Source: Thermatribacter velox
GTDB taxonomy: Bacteria > Atribacterota > Atribacteria > Atribacterales > Thermatribacteraceae
Assembly (NCBI RefSeq): GCF_038396615.1
Contig: NZ_CP121689.1
Coordinates: 2,080,001 to 2,144,000 of the forward strand
Reading direction: 5' to 3'
DNA length: 64,000 bases
Shown here one piece after another: positions 1-8,053 of the stretch. Within the stretch, counting starts at the first letter, position 1; every line of letters starts with the position of its first letter. The translations under genes and the position numbers were made by a program. The notes under the pieces are model-generated. The model was not told where the DNA came from. It did not search any database and saw only the letters and a program-made list of their open reading frames with translations.

Positions 1-314
1 TAAGGAAACAGAAAGCGTTTCAAGCTCACCCCGCTGGCCTCAACAGCGATGAGCTCGCTGTCCCTGCAAAAACGGCTCAAGCTGAGTTCTGCAGCCAGAA
101 GATTAGAAATCGGGAAAGTCATGACCATGTGGGCAGGAAGATACAGAAGAAGAATTTCGAGAACAATCAGAAAGGGCACTTTTTCATTCACAAAAAAATC
201 AGCCAGTTCAAAAAGAGTTTGCACCAGCATTATAATGGTGACTGCGCCCACCCAGGTAAACATCAAAACAGTGCTTTCGCGCATAACATAGCGATCCAGA
301 ATTTTGGGAAACAT
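1..314 (-). CDS. LptF/LptG family permease, N-terminal fragment
   Basis: This reading frame starts at an ATG at 314 and runs off the left edge, so only about 104 N-terminal residues are present. The protein opens with ILDRYVMRES, has a hydrophobic segment at about residues 14-34 and a second at about 56-75, and then carries SRFCRDSELIAVEASGVSLKR. That last stretch matches the conserved cytoplasmic region of the YjgP/YjgQ (LptF/LptG) permeases, which extract lipopolysaccharide from the inner membrane together with LptB. A purine-rich stretch (GAAGGGAAG) precedes the start. If the assignment is right, the organism has an outer membrane. Which of LptF or LptG it is cannot be told from this fragment. 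The two plus-strand frames over this stretch are shadows. Confidence 0.85.
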   Translation of the reverse strand, partial: MFPKILDRYVMRESTVLMFTWVGAVTIIMLVQTLFELADFFVNEKVPFLIVLEILLLYLPAHMVMTFPISNLLAAELSLSRFCRDSELIAVEASGVSLKRFLFP

Positions 315-366
315 GCTTTCTTCCCTTCTTCTTTTGGTTAAGTTATTTTACCATTAAAGTATCCCG

Positions 367-396
367 TCGACAGAAAAAGCGCTTAGCTGCTAAAAT
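367..396 (+). promoter_or_regulatory. Candidate promoter of the 432-1058 gene
   Basis: A -35-like TCGACA (367-372) is separated by 18 bp from a -10-like TAAAAT (391-396), and the start codon follows 35 bp later. It lies in the gap between the divergent LptF/G-type gene and the membrane protein gene. The match is moderate and untested. Confidence 0.4.
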
Positions 397-431
397 GGTA
401 GCAGAAAGCAACCAAAAGGAGGGAGAGGTCG

Positions 432-1058
432 ATGGCTAAAATCAACTTGCAGGATGCTTTTCAAACCCCTTTTCAGCTCATTGGCAAAGTTCCTTCGATT
501 TTGATTCCTTCTCTCATAGCCAGCTTGATAGGACTGGCACTGTCGCTGGGGCTCCGCAACGCCTTTTTGATGGGGATGCGCTGGCAGGTCTTTGCAGTAA
601 CCATAATCAGCTATATAGTGGTTCTCTTCAGCATGGCCTGGATTACCCTTCTACTTGAAAAAAACCTGCAGGAAGAAAAAGCCTCTTTGCAGGATTCCTG
701 GGTAAGGCTTTCTGAGCGCTTAGGAAATGTGGGGGTCGCAGCCCTGGTGGTGGCCATTCTGGTTGCCCTGGGTACTTTTCTCTATCTGATACCAGGAATC
801 CTCCTGGCATCCATTTTTCTTCCTGCCATACCTCATGCAGCCAAAGAAAATGCCAGCTTTGACAAGGCAGTAAGTTTTTCTTTTCGTTTTGTTTTCTCTC
901 AAGGTAATTTTGGAGCGGTTTTTCTTATGGTCTTAATCGAATTCCTGCTGAGTTTGTTACCGGTGATCGGCCTCTTTTTGGCCAATCTCTTTATAACCAT
1001 ATGGCTTCCTTATGCAGTTTTAAAATACGGAAGCACCGAAACGGAAGCCCCTGCATAA
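432..1058 (+). CDS. Hypothetical integral membrane protein
   Basis: This 208-residue protein has no family I can name with confidence. It is strongly hydrophobic, with likely membrane segments at about residues 20-42, 51-72, 97-127 and 157-190. Short charged loops separate them, for example EKNLQEEKASLQDSW and KENASFDKA. The layout resembles small multi-pass proteins related to the membrane domain of glycerophosphodiester phosphodiesterases, but that is only a resemblance. A strong ribosome site (AAGGAGGGAGAGG) precedes the ATG. It stands alone, divergent from the LptF/G-type gene and convergent with rpiB, with a shared stem-loop after its stop codon. Confidence 0.6.
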   Translation: MAKINLQDAFQTPFQLIGKVPSILIPSLIASLIGLALSLGLRNAFLMGMRWQVFAVTIISYIVVLFSMAWITLLLEKNLQEEKASLQDSWVRLSERLGNVGVAALVVAILVALGTFLYLIPGILLASIFLPAIPHAAKENASFDKAVSFSFRFVFSQGNFGAVFLMVLIEFLLSLLPVIGLFLANLFITIWLPYAVLKYGSTETEAPA

Positions 1059-1064
1059 AAATGC

Positions 1065-1111
1065 AATTCCGCCAGGGTGGTTTGATGCCTTAATCCAATC
1101 CTGGCGGAATT
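1065..1111. terminator. Bidirectional stem-loop between convergent genes
   Basis: A perfect 12-bp inverted repeat (AATTCCGCCAGG at 1065-1076, CCTGGCGGAATT at 1100-1111) with a 23-nt loop lies between the stops of the membrane protein gene and rpiB. There is no long T run, so it is a weak intrinsic terminator or an mRNA-end stabiliser for both directions. Confidence 0.6.
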
Positions 1112-1143
1112 TGGCTCTGCACATAAACCAAAACTCGCTCAAC

Positions 1144-1614
1144 TCAGGAAAATTTTTCTTTTAATAGCTGAAAAACGTCTTTTTCTACCTCTTCCAGGTA
1201 ACGCAGGCGTTCGGCATATTTGCCACCATCAAAAGGAGTATTTAAAAAAATATCCACAAACCGCAGTGCTTCTTCAAGAGGAGTAACCCGGGAGCCCATA
1301 ACCAGAATGTTGGCATCGTTGTGCGCCCGAGCCATTTTTGCAGTGAACTCGTTAAAGCAAAGTACCGCTCTTACTCCGGGATAACGATTAGCGCAAACCG
1401 ACATACCACCACCAGTGCCACAGACCAGAATACCACGGTCGCATTCACCCAGAACCACTGCACGGGCTACTTTTTGAGCAAAAGGAGCTGTTCCCATCGG
1501 CTGCTCATCACTGGTTCCAAAATCCACCACCTCATGACCTGCTTCCTGAAGCTTTTCTTTAATGGCTTCCTTATACCTGTATCCGGCATGATCTGCACCC
1601 AGAGCAATCTTCAT
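1144..1614 (-). CDS. rpiB: Ribose-5-phosphate isomerase B family (RpiB/LacAB)
   Basis: RpiB-type enzymes interconvert aldose and ketose phosphates such as ribose 5-phosphate and ribulose 5-phosphate. The 156-residue protein has the full family signature: GADHAG at residues 6-11, the catalytic cysteine in CGTGGGMS (Cys65) and the anion-hole motif HNDAN (98-102). The length is normal for the family. The start is set by AGGAGG eight bases upstream. It lies 90 bp downstream of a SorC-type regulator on the same strand and is probably cotranscribed with it. A second, divergent RpiB homologue in the microcompartment locus at 62 kb lacks the cysteine, so this copy is the more likely housekeeping or sugar-inducible isomerase. 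A related isomerase activity on another sugar phosphate is possible. Confidence 0.85.
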   Translation of the reverse strand: MKIALGADHAGYRYKEAIKEKLQEAGHEVVDFGTSDEQPMGTAPFAQKVARAVVLGECDRGILVCGTGGGMSVCANRYPGVRAVLCFNEFTAKMARAHNDANILVMGSRVTPLEEALRFVDIFLNTPFDGGKYAERLRYLEEVEKDVFQLLKEKFS

Positions 1615-1704
1615 ATGATGTACCTCCTGTTACGTCTTTTTTCAAGAACTCAAAGCGGACCCTTTTGGGCTCTTTTTTCTCAAAAAAAGTACAACGTTTA
1701 AAAA

Positions 1705-2649
1705 TTATGCCACTTCGAGCAATTTCAAAGCTGTCAGTTCATCAGTAATCAGAATTTTAATAAACCGCCCACGAATTGCTCCAAGGATAGCCTCAACTTT
1801 GCGTACACCACCTGCAAGACCTATAACATTCGGCATGTTACGCAATTCCAGTGGAGAAACAGCAATAGTGCGTCTGTGAATCTCGAGATCCAGCATATTT
1901 CCCTCGATATCATAAAATTGTCCAAATATATCACCCACTCCACCCATTCTTCTGATAATCTCCATGTCTTGCGTATCTATAAAACCAGTCTTTATATAGG
2001 TAGAAAACTGCGGATGCACTACACCAATACCAAGAAAAGACAAACGAGCATTCTTCGCCATTTCAAAAGTTTTACGATTCACCCTTTCTGCAAGGTAAAA
2101 TTCTCGAAGTTCTGGAGATTCAACAACGTTGGGAGCATGTATATAATAACACTCTCCACGATAAACGCTGGCCAAACGCTCTCCAATATTGTAAGGGTTC
2201 ATAAAAGAGCCAACCGTAAGCCCGCCTGCTAAACTAACGAAGCGAACATCATAGACTTCTTCTTTGGGAATAAGGTTATCAGCCATATAACGTAAGGTAC
2301 TTCCCCAACCAACACCAACCAGATCGCCTTTGCGAAGAACTCTATAGAGATAGATGGCGCCACCCTTTCCTACGTTTTCATATGCTACATCTTTTTCCTC
2401 AGAAGAGGGCACAACCACAGCATCTTCGAGCAAAAAAACTTTTTTGAGTTCTTCTTCCAGAGACAAAAGATGAGCATTAGGAGCTTCTATCAGAAAGCGC
2501 ACTATCTTGCTACGCCTGGCTTTATCAAGCAACCTGGTAACCTTAGGTCGAGATAAGCCAAAACGATCGGCTATTTCGCTCAAGGTAATGCCTTCCTGAT
2601 AGTGCAACCAGGCAATACGAACCATCAAGTCTTCTTCGATTTTGGTCAT
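1705..2649 (-). CDS. SorC family transcriptional regulator (sugar-binding)
   Basis: This 314-residue protein has an N-terminal helix-turn-helix (about residues 17-45, ITLSEIADRFGLSRPKVTRLL). It is followed by the long C-terminal sugar-phosphate-sensing domain of the SorC/DeoR-C family, including GVGWGSTL near residue 112 and the family-like AGGVRK near residue 280. Members respond to phosphorylated sugars or polyols and control the adjacent catabolic genes. The ATG follows GGGAGGG. It is transcribed with rpiB and away from the FadR-type regulator, so it may control either or both units. The inducer is unknown. Confidence 0.85.
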   Translation of the reverse strand: MTKIEEDLMVRIAWLHYQEGITLSEIADRFGLSRPKVTRLLDKARRSKIVRFLIEAPNAHLLSLEEELKKVFLLEDAVVVPSSEEKDVAYENVGKGGAIYLYRVLRKGDLVGVGWGSTLRYMADNLIPKEEVYDVRFVSLAGGLTVGSFMNPYNIGERLASVYRGECYYIHAPNVVESPELREFYLAERVNRKTFEMAKNARLSFLGIGVVHPQFSTYIKTGFIDTQDMEIIRRMGGVGDIFGQFYDIEGNMLDLEIHRRTIAVSPLELRNMPNVIGLAGGVRKVEAILGAIRGRFIKILITDELTALKLLEVA

Positions 2650-2677
2650 GAATAACTATTCCCTCCCGACAAAATAA

Positions 2678-2706
2678 ATTATAGGAGTCTAAGAATTGCT
2701 TTTCAA
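2678..2706 (-). promoter_or_regulatory. Promoter of the sorC-rpiB unit
   Basis: Read on the minus strand, TTGAAA (2701-2706) is followed after 17 bp by TATAAT (2678-2683), about 28 bp before the ATG of the SorC-type gene. This is a near-consensus housekeeping promoter. Confidence 0.7.
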
Positions 2707-2768
2707 AAACATTCACCAAACATTTTAAATGATAACAAATTAGTAGGGCTTGTTGGTAAGTATTGATG

Positions 2769-2780
2769 TATGATATCATA
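2769..2780. promoter_or_regulatory. Palindromic operator candidate before the FadR-type gene
   Basis: TATGATATCATA is a perfect 12-bp palindrome ending five bases before the start codon at 2786. With TTGTTG at 2750-2755 it could contain the -10 element (TATCAT, 18-bp spacing). Its position suits autoregulation by the FadR-type protein. Binding is inferred from position only. Confidence 0.45.
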
Positions 2781-2785
2781 TAAGT

Positions 2786-3493
2786 ATGAATGACAAAAAC
2801 AAAGTTTTCCGCCCAGTAGGTAATCTATCCCTGTTGAGATTAACGCTGGAGCGCATTGAGGAATCGCTTTTGTCCCGCCAGCTCAAGCCTGGTGATTGGC
2901 TTCCTCCCCAAAGTGAGCTCTGCAATATGCTGGGTGTTAGCAGAAGCACAGTTCGAGAAGCTTTGAGAATGTTGGAAGCAATCGGCATTGTTAAAACAGT
3001 GCGTGGTAAAGGAACCTACATACCTGAAAAACCTTCTGGAGAAAATTTGAATCCCCTGATTTTCTCTTTTCTTTTAGAAAGCAGCTCCAGCGAAGATATT
3101 TTTGAATTCCGGGCCGTCATAGAACCTGTTCTCACCGCTTTAGCAGCCCAAAAAGCAACTGAAGAAGATTTTAATCGCCTGAGAAAAATACTGGCAGACT
3201 TAAAAGAAGCTCTCAATAAGAAGTACCCGACCGATGAATTAGCTAAAAAAGATATGGCTTTCCACAAAGCTATTTTCGCTTGTTGCAAGAACCCTTACCT
3301 TGAAAAAATAGGTGTTGTAGCCCTTAAACTTTTCAGAAATTCCATTGCTCGCTCGATTACAATAGACCCTCTGAGCGCTATAACTGACCATGAAAATATT
3401 CTAAAAGCGATGGAAAGCAAAGATGCATCAAAGATACACAGCGTAGTGCTTTCTATCCTTGAAGGATGGAAAAAGAGAGCCTTTGAAACATAA
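2786..3493 (+). CDS. FadR-subfamily GntR transcriptional regulator
   Basis: The 235-residue protein has an N-terminal winged helix-turn-helix (about 15-75; LKPGDWLPPQSELCNMLGVS, then STVREALRMLEAIGIV) and a C-terminal all-helical FCD domain (about 90-230). The FCD domain carries FEFRAVIEP and later FHKAIFACC and HENILKAM, the places where metal-binding Asp/His residues normally lie. FCD regulators usually sense carboxylic acids or sugar acids. It heads a co-directional set with a racemase-family protein, a TRAP transporter and an isomerase, so it probably controls them. No Shine-Dalgarno sequence precedes the ATG, so the message may be leaderless or the true start may differ. Confidence 0.85.
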   Translation: MNDKNKVFRPVGNLSLLRLTLERIEESLLSRQLKPGDWLPPQSELCNMLGVSRSTVREALRMLEAIGIVKTVRGKGTYIPEKPSGENLNPLIFSFLLESSSSEDIFEFRAVIEPVLTALAAQKATEEDFNRLRKILADLKEALNKKYPTDELAKKDMAFHKAIFACCKNPYLEKIGVVALKLFRNSIARSITIDPLSAITDHENILKAMESKDASKIHSVVLSILEGWKKRAFET

Positions 3494-3530
3494 CTAATTT
3501 TTCCAAAATTTTTAAAAGGAGGTTATCCCC

Positions 3531-4196
3531 TTGGTCAAAATAGCTGCCGTTTATACCGCCTTAGCCCTGGTAGAACCCTTAAAAAAGATTTTTAAAGAAG
3601 TTTTTCCGGAAGCGCAACTTGTTAATATTGTCGACGACAGCCTCATAGGTGAAGTAATAAGCAAGGATGGACCAACTAAAAGCGTCAAAAGAAGACTTCT
3701 TATGTGTTACGAGATAGGTTTTGAAAGTGGCGCTGATGCAATACTCAACACCTGTTCTTCGGTGGGAGAAGTGGTAGACCTCCTTCAGCCACTTTTCGAC
3801 AAACCCATTTTCAAAATTGATCAGCCCATGGCCCAGGAAGCAGTGAAAATGGCCGAGAAGATAGGTGTTCTGGCTACCCTGCCGACCACTCTGGGACCCA
3901 CCAAGCGACTTGTTCTCTCTGAAGCTTCCAAGCTAAACAAGAAAATAGAGATTAAAGATGCCCTGGCAAAAGGAGCTTTTGAAGCCCTAATGAAGGGTAA
4001 CTTAGCAGAACATGACCAGCTCATTAAGCAAGCGGCCCTCGAGCTGGCCAGCGAGGTAGATGCTTTTGTGCTTGCTCAAGGTTCCATGGCCAGAATGGAA
4101 AAAGAGTTAGCATCCCTTACTGGGAAAAGAGTCTTTTCGAGCCCAGAAATGGGCGTAAGGGCTCTCAAACAATACTTTATGGGGGGTGGTAGATAG
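3531..4196 (+). CDS. Aspartate/glutamate racemase family protein
   Basis: This 221-residue protein has the fold signature of the Asp/Glu/hydantoin racemase superfamily. One conserved cysteine sits in ILNTCSSVGE (Cys75), and the mirror-image second half is recognisable around AFVLAQGSMARM (about 178-189). In two-base racemases the second half carries another cysteine, but here the place holds AQGS. The protein may therefore be a one-cysteine decarboxylase-, isomerase- or lyase-like enzyme rather than a racemase. The TTG start at 3531 is supported by AAAGGAGGT. It sits between the FadR-type regulator and the TRAP genes, so its substrate is probably related to the imported acid. Confidence 0.7.
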   Translation: MVKIAAVYTALALVEPLKKIFKEVFPEAQLVNIVDDSLIGEVISKDGPTKSVKRRLLMCYEIGFESGADAILNTCSSVGEVVDLLQPLFDKPIFKIDQPMAQEAVKMAEKIGVLATLPTTLGPTKRLVLSEASKLNKKIEIKDALAKGAFEALMKGNLAEHDQLIKQAALELASEVDAFVLAQGSMARMEKELASLTGKRVFSSPEMGVRALKQYFMGGGR

Positions 4197-4262
4197 GCTA
4201 AGTTTTTGGGGTTTTTTTAAAAAGCTTAAGATAATTTTTCAGAAAGCAAGGTGGTGAAAAGC

Positions 4263-5264
4263 GTGAGAAAGAAAATCTTTCTTCTTATAGGGGTAATGAT
4301 GGTGCTTCTGGTTTTTGGTGCTTCCGCCTTTGCAGCCAGCAAAATAACCCTAAAATATGCTCACATGAATTCTCCGACAAGCGTAGCTGGAAGACAAGCT
4401 GATTACTTTGCAAAACTCGTTGAGGAAAAAACCGGAGGGGCAGTAAGAGTCGAAGTATACCCTTCCTCTCAGCTGGGTAATCTCCAAGAACAAGCTGAAA
4501 TGGTAAGTATGGGCACAGTTGCGCTTCACCATAACACCATGGCAGGTATCGGTTCTCTCTACCAACCATTTGAAGCTTTCGATACCCCCTATCTGTACGA
4601 GAGCGTGGATCATCTCCTGAAAGTTACCGACCCACAAACCTCGCCAATTATGCAGTCATTATCTCAACAGCTTGTCAATGCCCGCAATGTGCGAGTCTTA
4701 TATACTTTTTATTTTGGAACCAGACATCTGACATGTGATAGGCCCATTTACAAGCCAGAAGACCTCAAGGGAGTCAAAATCAGGGCTATACCATTCCCCA
4801 TTTACATGACTGCTGTAGAAGGTCTGGGAGCAATTGCGGTACCAATAGACTGGGCTGAAGTTCCAACAGCCCTTGCCACAGGCGCAGTAAATGGCCAGGA
4901 AAATCCCGTGAATGTGGTGCTTGCCAACAAGCTCTATGAAACTCAAAAATACCTTATGCTAACAGGACACATAATGGGTGCCGAAGTGGTTGTCATGAAT
5001 GAAAAGACATGGCAAAAACTCTCTCCAGAAATCCAGCAGGCTATTCAAGAAGCAGCCGCTGAAGCCAGTAAAACAGCTACTCAATGGACCATCGAATCCG
5101 AACAAAATGACATTCAAGCCCTTAAAGAAAAGGGTATGACTGTAATTGGACCCGACGAAGGACTTGATATCGAGGCATTCAAAGCAAGCGTTTGGAAACT
5201 TGTACAGGAGAGATTCGGAGAAAAATATGGCGAATTTTACGAAAAAGTAAAGGCCATGAAGTGA
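4263..5264 (+). CDS. dctP: TRAP transporter solute-binding protein (DctP family)
   Basis: This is the extracytoplasmic binding protein of a tripartite ATP-independent importer, which uses an ion gradient. I choose GTG at 4263 because AAGGTGGTGA lies just upstream and leaves the expected spacing; the in-frame GTG at 4251 would fall inside that ribosome site. The protein then begins with a clear signal peptide (KKIFLLIGVMMVLLVFGASAFA). The mature part has the DctP hallmarks: KGVKIRAIP, where the conserved arginine binds the substrate carboxylate, then PTALATGAVNGQENP and an EQNDIQALKEKGM helix near the C terminus. The substrate is probably a C4-dicarboxylate or sugar acid. A strong hairpin follows the stop codon. 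Confidence 0.9.
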   Translation: MRKKIFLLIGVMMVLLVFGASAFAASKITLKYAHMNSPTSVAGRQADYFAKLVEEKTGGAVRVEVYPSSQLGNLQEQAEMVSMGTVALHHNTMAGIGSLYQPFEAFDTPYLYESVDHLLKVTDPQTSPIMQSLSQQLVNARNVRVLYTFYFGTRHLTCDRPIYKPEDLKGVKIRAIPFPIYMTAVEGLGAIAVPIDWAEVPTALATGAVNGQENPVNVVLANKLYETQKYLMLTGHIMGAEVVVMNEKTWQKLSPEIQQAIQEAAAEASKTATQWTIESEQNDIQALKEKGMTVIGPDEGLDIEAFKASVWKLVQERFGEKYGEFYEKVKAMK

Positions 5265-5277
5265 TCTTGTAATGTAG

Positions 5278-5331
5278 GGCTCCCCTCTCCAAAGAGGAGA
5301 TAGCTCTTTGGAGAGGGGAGCCTCTCTTTTT
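5278..5331 (+). terminator. Intraoperonic hairpin after dctP
   Basis: GGCTCCCCTCTCCAAAGAG (5278-5296) pairs perfectly over 19 bp with 5304-5322 across a 7-nt loop. It is followed by TCTC and five T residues. It begins 13 nt after the dctP stop and ends before dctQ. It should act as a partial terminator or 3'-end protector, giving more DctP than DctQ/DctM. Confidence 0.85.
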
Positions 5332-5355
5332 GAAAACAAGAGGTGTAAATGGACG

Positions 5356-5826
5356 ATGAAAGGAAATTCGTTTTTAGAAAAAGTAAGTCGTTGCTGTGAG
5401 CTCATCGCTAAGATATCACTTGTTGCTCTGATGCTTTTTGTGTTTACCCAAATCATCTTGCGCAATATTTTTATGCTTGGCTTTCCCCAACTGGATGAAA
5501 GCTCGAGGTTAGCCCACCTGGTTTTGCTTTTTATGATGGTTCCTGTCCTTTTTGCAGAAGAAGCCCACATTAAAGTTGAAGTATTGAAAAGATTTTTGAG
5601 TCCCAAAGCTGACCGACTGGTTAATCTGATATCGCAATCCTTAAGTTTAGGATTTGTGGTAATCTTTATGTTCAGTAGCGTTATGCTGCTTGAGAGCATC
5701 TGGGATGTCCCCACCGCAGCCCTTAGAATTCCCAGCATCATACTCTATGCAGCACCAATCACGGGGATTGTTTTTTCCAGCTTTTTCATAACGAACAGGA
5801 TAATTCAGGTTTTTATGGAAAGATGA
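5356..5826 (+). CDS. dctQ: TRAP transporter small membrane subunit (DctQ family)
   Basis: This 156-residue, four-helix membrane protein is the small permease subunit that pairs with DctM. Membrane segments lie at about residues 17-37, 51-68, 91-112 and 128-148. The motifs RNIFMLGFPQLDESSRLAHL and EEAHIKVEVL are typical of DctQ. I start it at ATG 5356, preceded by AGAGGTG at 11 nt; an in-frame TTG at 5308 lies inside the terminator-like hairpin and is unlikely to be used. It sits 13 bp before dctM. Confidence 0.88.
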   Translation: MKGNSFLEKVSRCCELIAKISLVALMLFVFTQIILRNIFMLGFPQLDESSRLAHLVLLFMMVPVLFAEEAHIKVEVLKRFLSPKADRLVNLISQSLSLGFVVIFMFSSVMLLESIWDVPTAALRIPSIILYAAPITGIVFSSFFITNRIIQVFMER

Positions 5827-5839
5827 GAGGGGAGAAAAA

Positions 5840-7126
5840 GTGAGCGGAATACTACTGCTTCTCTGCTTTGGTATACTATTGCTCCTCAAAGTACCACTTG
5901 GGGTCAGCTTTGTAATATCAAGCGCCCTCTATCTTTTGCTAAACGGCCTTCCTATTACCTGCGTTGCACAACGCATGGTGAACTCCATTAGTTACTCTTT
6001 TCCGCTGTTGGCGGTACCTCTGTTCATTTTTCTGGGTTCACTCATGAATACTACCCAGCTTACCAGGAGGATTTTTGACGCGGCAAAGCTTTTTGTTGGA
6101 TCAGTAAGAGGTGGTCTGGCTTACGTGAATGTTTTAGCAAGTTTGATTTTCTCGGGAATCTCGGGAGCTGCCCTTGCTGACGTAGGAGGCCTGGGAAATA
6201 TTGAAATGAAAGCAATGCGCGATGAAGGCTACAGTGATGAAGCTTCAGTAGGTATAACTCTTGCCTCTGGCACCATCGGACCTATTTTCCCGCCCAGTAT
6301 CCCTTTAATCATTTATGCTGCTGTGGCTGAAGTTTCCGGGGTAAGACTATTAATAGCCGGTGTTATACCTGGCATTCTCATTGCTGCTTTTCTCTGTGTT
6401 CTCATCGCTTTTTTCGCTAAAAGAAAAAATTATCCGGTTCACATCTCAACATCGAGCTCCCGAGAAAAATGGAAAACTATCAAAGAAACCCTGCCTATCT
6501 TGATACTACCTCCTTTTCTGGTGGGAAGCCTCCTTATGGGGTGGTTTGGACCCACGGAAATAGGAGCGGTAGCTTGTGTATATACCATTTTGATAAGCCG
6601 TTTCGTCTACAGAGAACTTTCGCTACAAAAGTTTTGGCTGGCAGTCAAAGAAGCCATTCGGTCTACAGCATTGATAATGTTTACTGTTGCCTCGGCTTCT
6701 ATTTTTGCCTGGTGCCTTACTGTTGCCCAAGTTCCCCAGAATCTAACCTCTTTAATGCTTTCCGTTTCTCAAAACCCCATAGTGCTTTTGCTTTTCACCA
6801 ACTTACTTCTTCTGGCTATCGGCACCTTTATGGAGTCTATATCAGCCATATTGGTAATAACTCCCCTGGTAACCCCAATGTTGGTACGAGCAGGTGTCGA
6901 TCCAGTCCACATTGGCATTGTCATCGTGCTAAATCTTATGATTGGACTTTTGACACCACCAGTCGGCATGAGTCTTTATATGGGCAGCATTGTCACCGGT
7001 ATACCCTTCGAGCGCATAACCAAATACATTGTACCCTGGCTCTTACCGCTTCTGCTTTCCCTGCTGGTGGTAACCTTTATACCCCAACTCTCCCTGTGGT
7101 TGCCAAGCTTAATTTTTGGCAAATAA
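5840..7126 (+). CDS. dctM: TRAP transporter large permease subunit (DctM family)
   Basis: This 428-residue protein has about 11-12 membrane segments. It carries the DctM signatures SGISGAALADVGGLG and GYSDEASVGITLASGTIGPIFPPSIP near residues 110-155, and NLMIGLLTPPVGMSLY near 360. It forms the ion-coupled translocation path with DctQ. The GTG start at 5840 follows GAGGGGAG. Its stop lies 13 bp before the start codon of the following isomerase gene, so the two are cotranscribed. Confidence 0.92.
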   Translation: MSGILLLLCFGILLLLKVPLGVSFVISSALYLLLNGLPITCVAQRMVNSISYSFPLLAVPLFIFLGSLMNTTQLTRRIFDAAKLFVGSVRGGLAYVNVLASLIFSGISGAALADVGGLGNIEMKAMRDEGYSDEASVGITLASGTIGPIFPPSIPLIIYAAVAEVSGVRLLIAGVIPGILIAAFLCVLIAFFAKRKNYPVHISTSSSREKWKTIKETLPILILPPFLVGSLLMGWFGPTEIGAVACVYTILISRFVYRELSLQKFWLAVKEAIRSTALIMFTVASASIFAWCLTVAQVPQNLTSLMLSVSQNPIVLLLFTNLLLLAIGTFMESISAILVITPLVTPMLVRAGVDPVHIGIVIVLNLMIGLLTPPVGMSLYMGSIVTGIPFERITKYIVPWLLPLLLSLLVVTFIPQLSLWLPSLIFGK

Positions 7127-7139
7127 AGGAGGAAAAGCA

Positions 7140-8027
7140 ATGGGAAAAACGTGGCCAGTTTCGATTGGAACAGTTATATACCGTGGATATGACCTGAAAA
7201 CAACTTTTCAAAGCCTTTCCAAGCTGGGAATAAAATATGTAGACCTGGACTGGATCAGGCCTCCTTCAACCGGCTTTAGGGGAGAAGGATACGGAGTTCA
7301 CATAAACGAAGAAAATTACACTAAAGCTCGCGAAATACGTCGCATGATGGAAGATTATGGACTGGAATCTATAAGTTTCAGTGGCCACATGTTTTTGATA
7401 ACCGAAAAGGATTTGGACCTCTTTTACAAAAAAATGGAGTTTGCCAAAAACATAGGCGCTCAATATATTGCCACAGTTGAAGGACCAAAGTCAGAAGAAC
7501 AGCGTTTCTTGAGCAATCTGGAACGAATCGAAAAAAGAGCGGAAGAGTTGGGTATAGTGGTATGTCTTGAAACCGGCATGCCTGGAGACATAATTCAAAA
7601 TGCCGATGATGCCCAAAGAATTCTGAAAAAAGTAAATTCTCCCTACTTAGGTCTGTCTTATGATTTTGGTAATGCCTATTATGCAAACCGTGGCAAAATT
7701 AATTTCCTGGATGAATTAAGTAAAGCTCTACCGTTCACTAAATTACTCCACTTTAAAGACGTAAAGGTAGAAAAAGGCAATGGTGAGTTGATAATAAGTA
7801 ATTGTATCCCCGGTCAGGGCGTCATTGACTTCGAAGCCATCTGTCAGTTCCTAACCCAGCGAAACGAAATCCTGCCGATCACCATAGAAGTAACCTACTT
7901 CTGCGAAAGCAAAAACTGGGAACCTTTTGAAATAAAAGACCATACGAAGCCACTCGAAAAAGTAGAAGCCATGATAAAGGAAGCAGTTGGCTTCCTCGAG
8001 CGGAACCTAAACCCGGATAAAATCTAA
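7140..8027 (+). CDS. Sugar phosphate isomerase/epimerase family (TIM barrel)
   Basis: The 295-residue protein looks like an AP-endonuclease-2-type TIM barrel, as found in xylose isomerase-like, hydroxypyruvate isomerase and dehydratase enzymes. Metal-ligand positions are visible in VCLETG (about 148-153), LSYDFGNAYYA, LLHFKDVKVEKG and ITIEVTY. The ATG at 7140 is preceded by AAAGGAGG; a longer in-frame start upstream would overlap dctM without a ribosome site. As the last gene of the FadR-racemase-TRAP cluster it probably acts early in breakdown of the imported compound. The precise reaction is unknown. Confidence 0.8.
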   Translation: MGKTWPVSIGTVIYRGYDLKTTFQSLSKLGIKYVDLDWIRPPSTGFRGEGYGVHINEENYTKAREIRRMMEDYGLESISFSGHMFLITEKDLDLFYKKMEFAKNIGAQYIATVEGPKSEEQRFLSNLERIEKRAEELGIVVCLETGMPGDIIQNADDAQRILKKVNSPYLGLSYDFGNAYYANRGKINFLDELSKALPFTKLLHFKDVKVEKGNGELIISNCIPGQGVIDFEAICQFLTQRNEILPITIEVTYFCESKNWEPFEIKDHTKPLEKVEAMIKEAVGFLERNLNPDKI

Positions 8028-8053
8028 AAATTGAAATAGTTAATCGCCAGCAC

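Noticed and set aside
1065-1111. Possible repeat or small RNA at the convergent stem-loop
   Set aside because: Its place between two stop codons is fully explained by a shared 3'-end hairpin.
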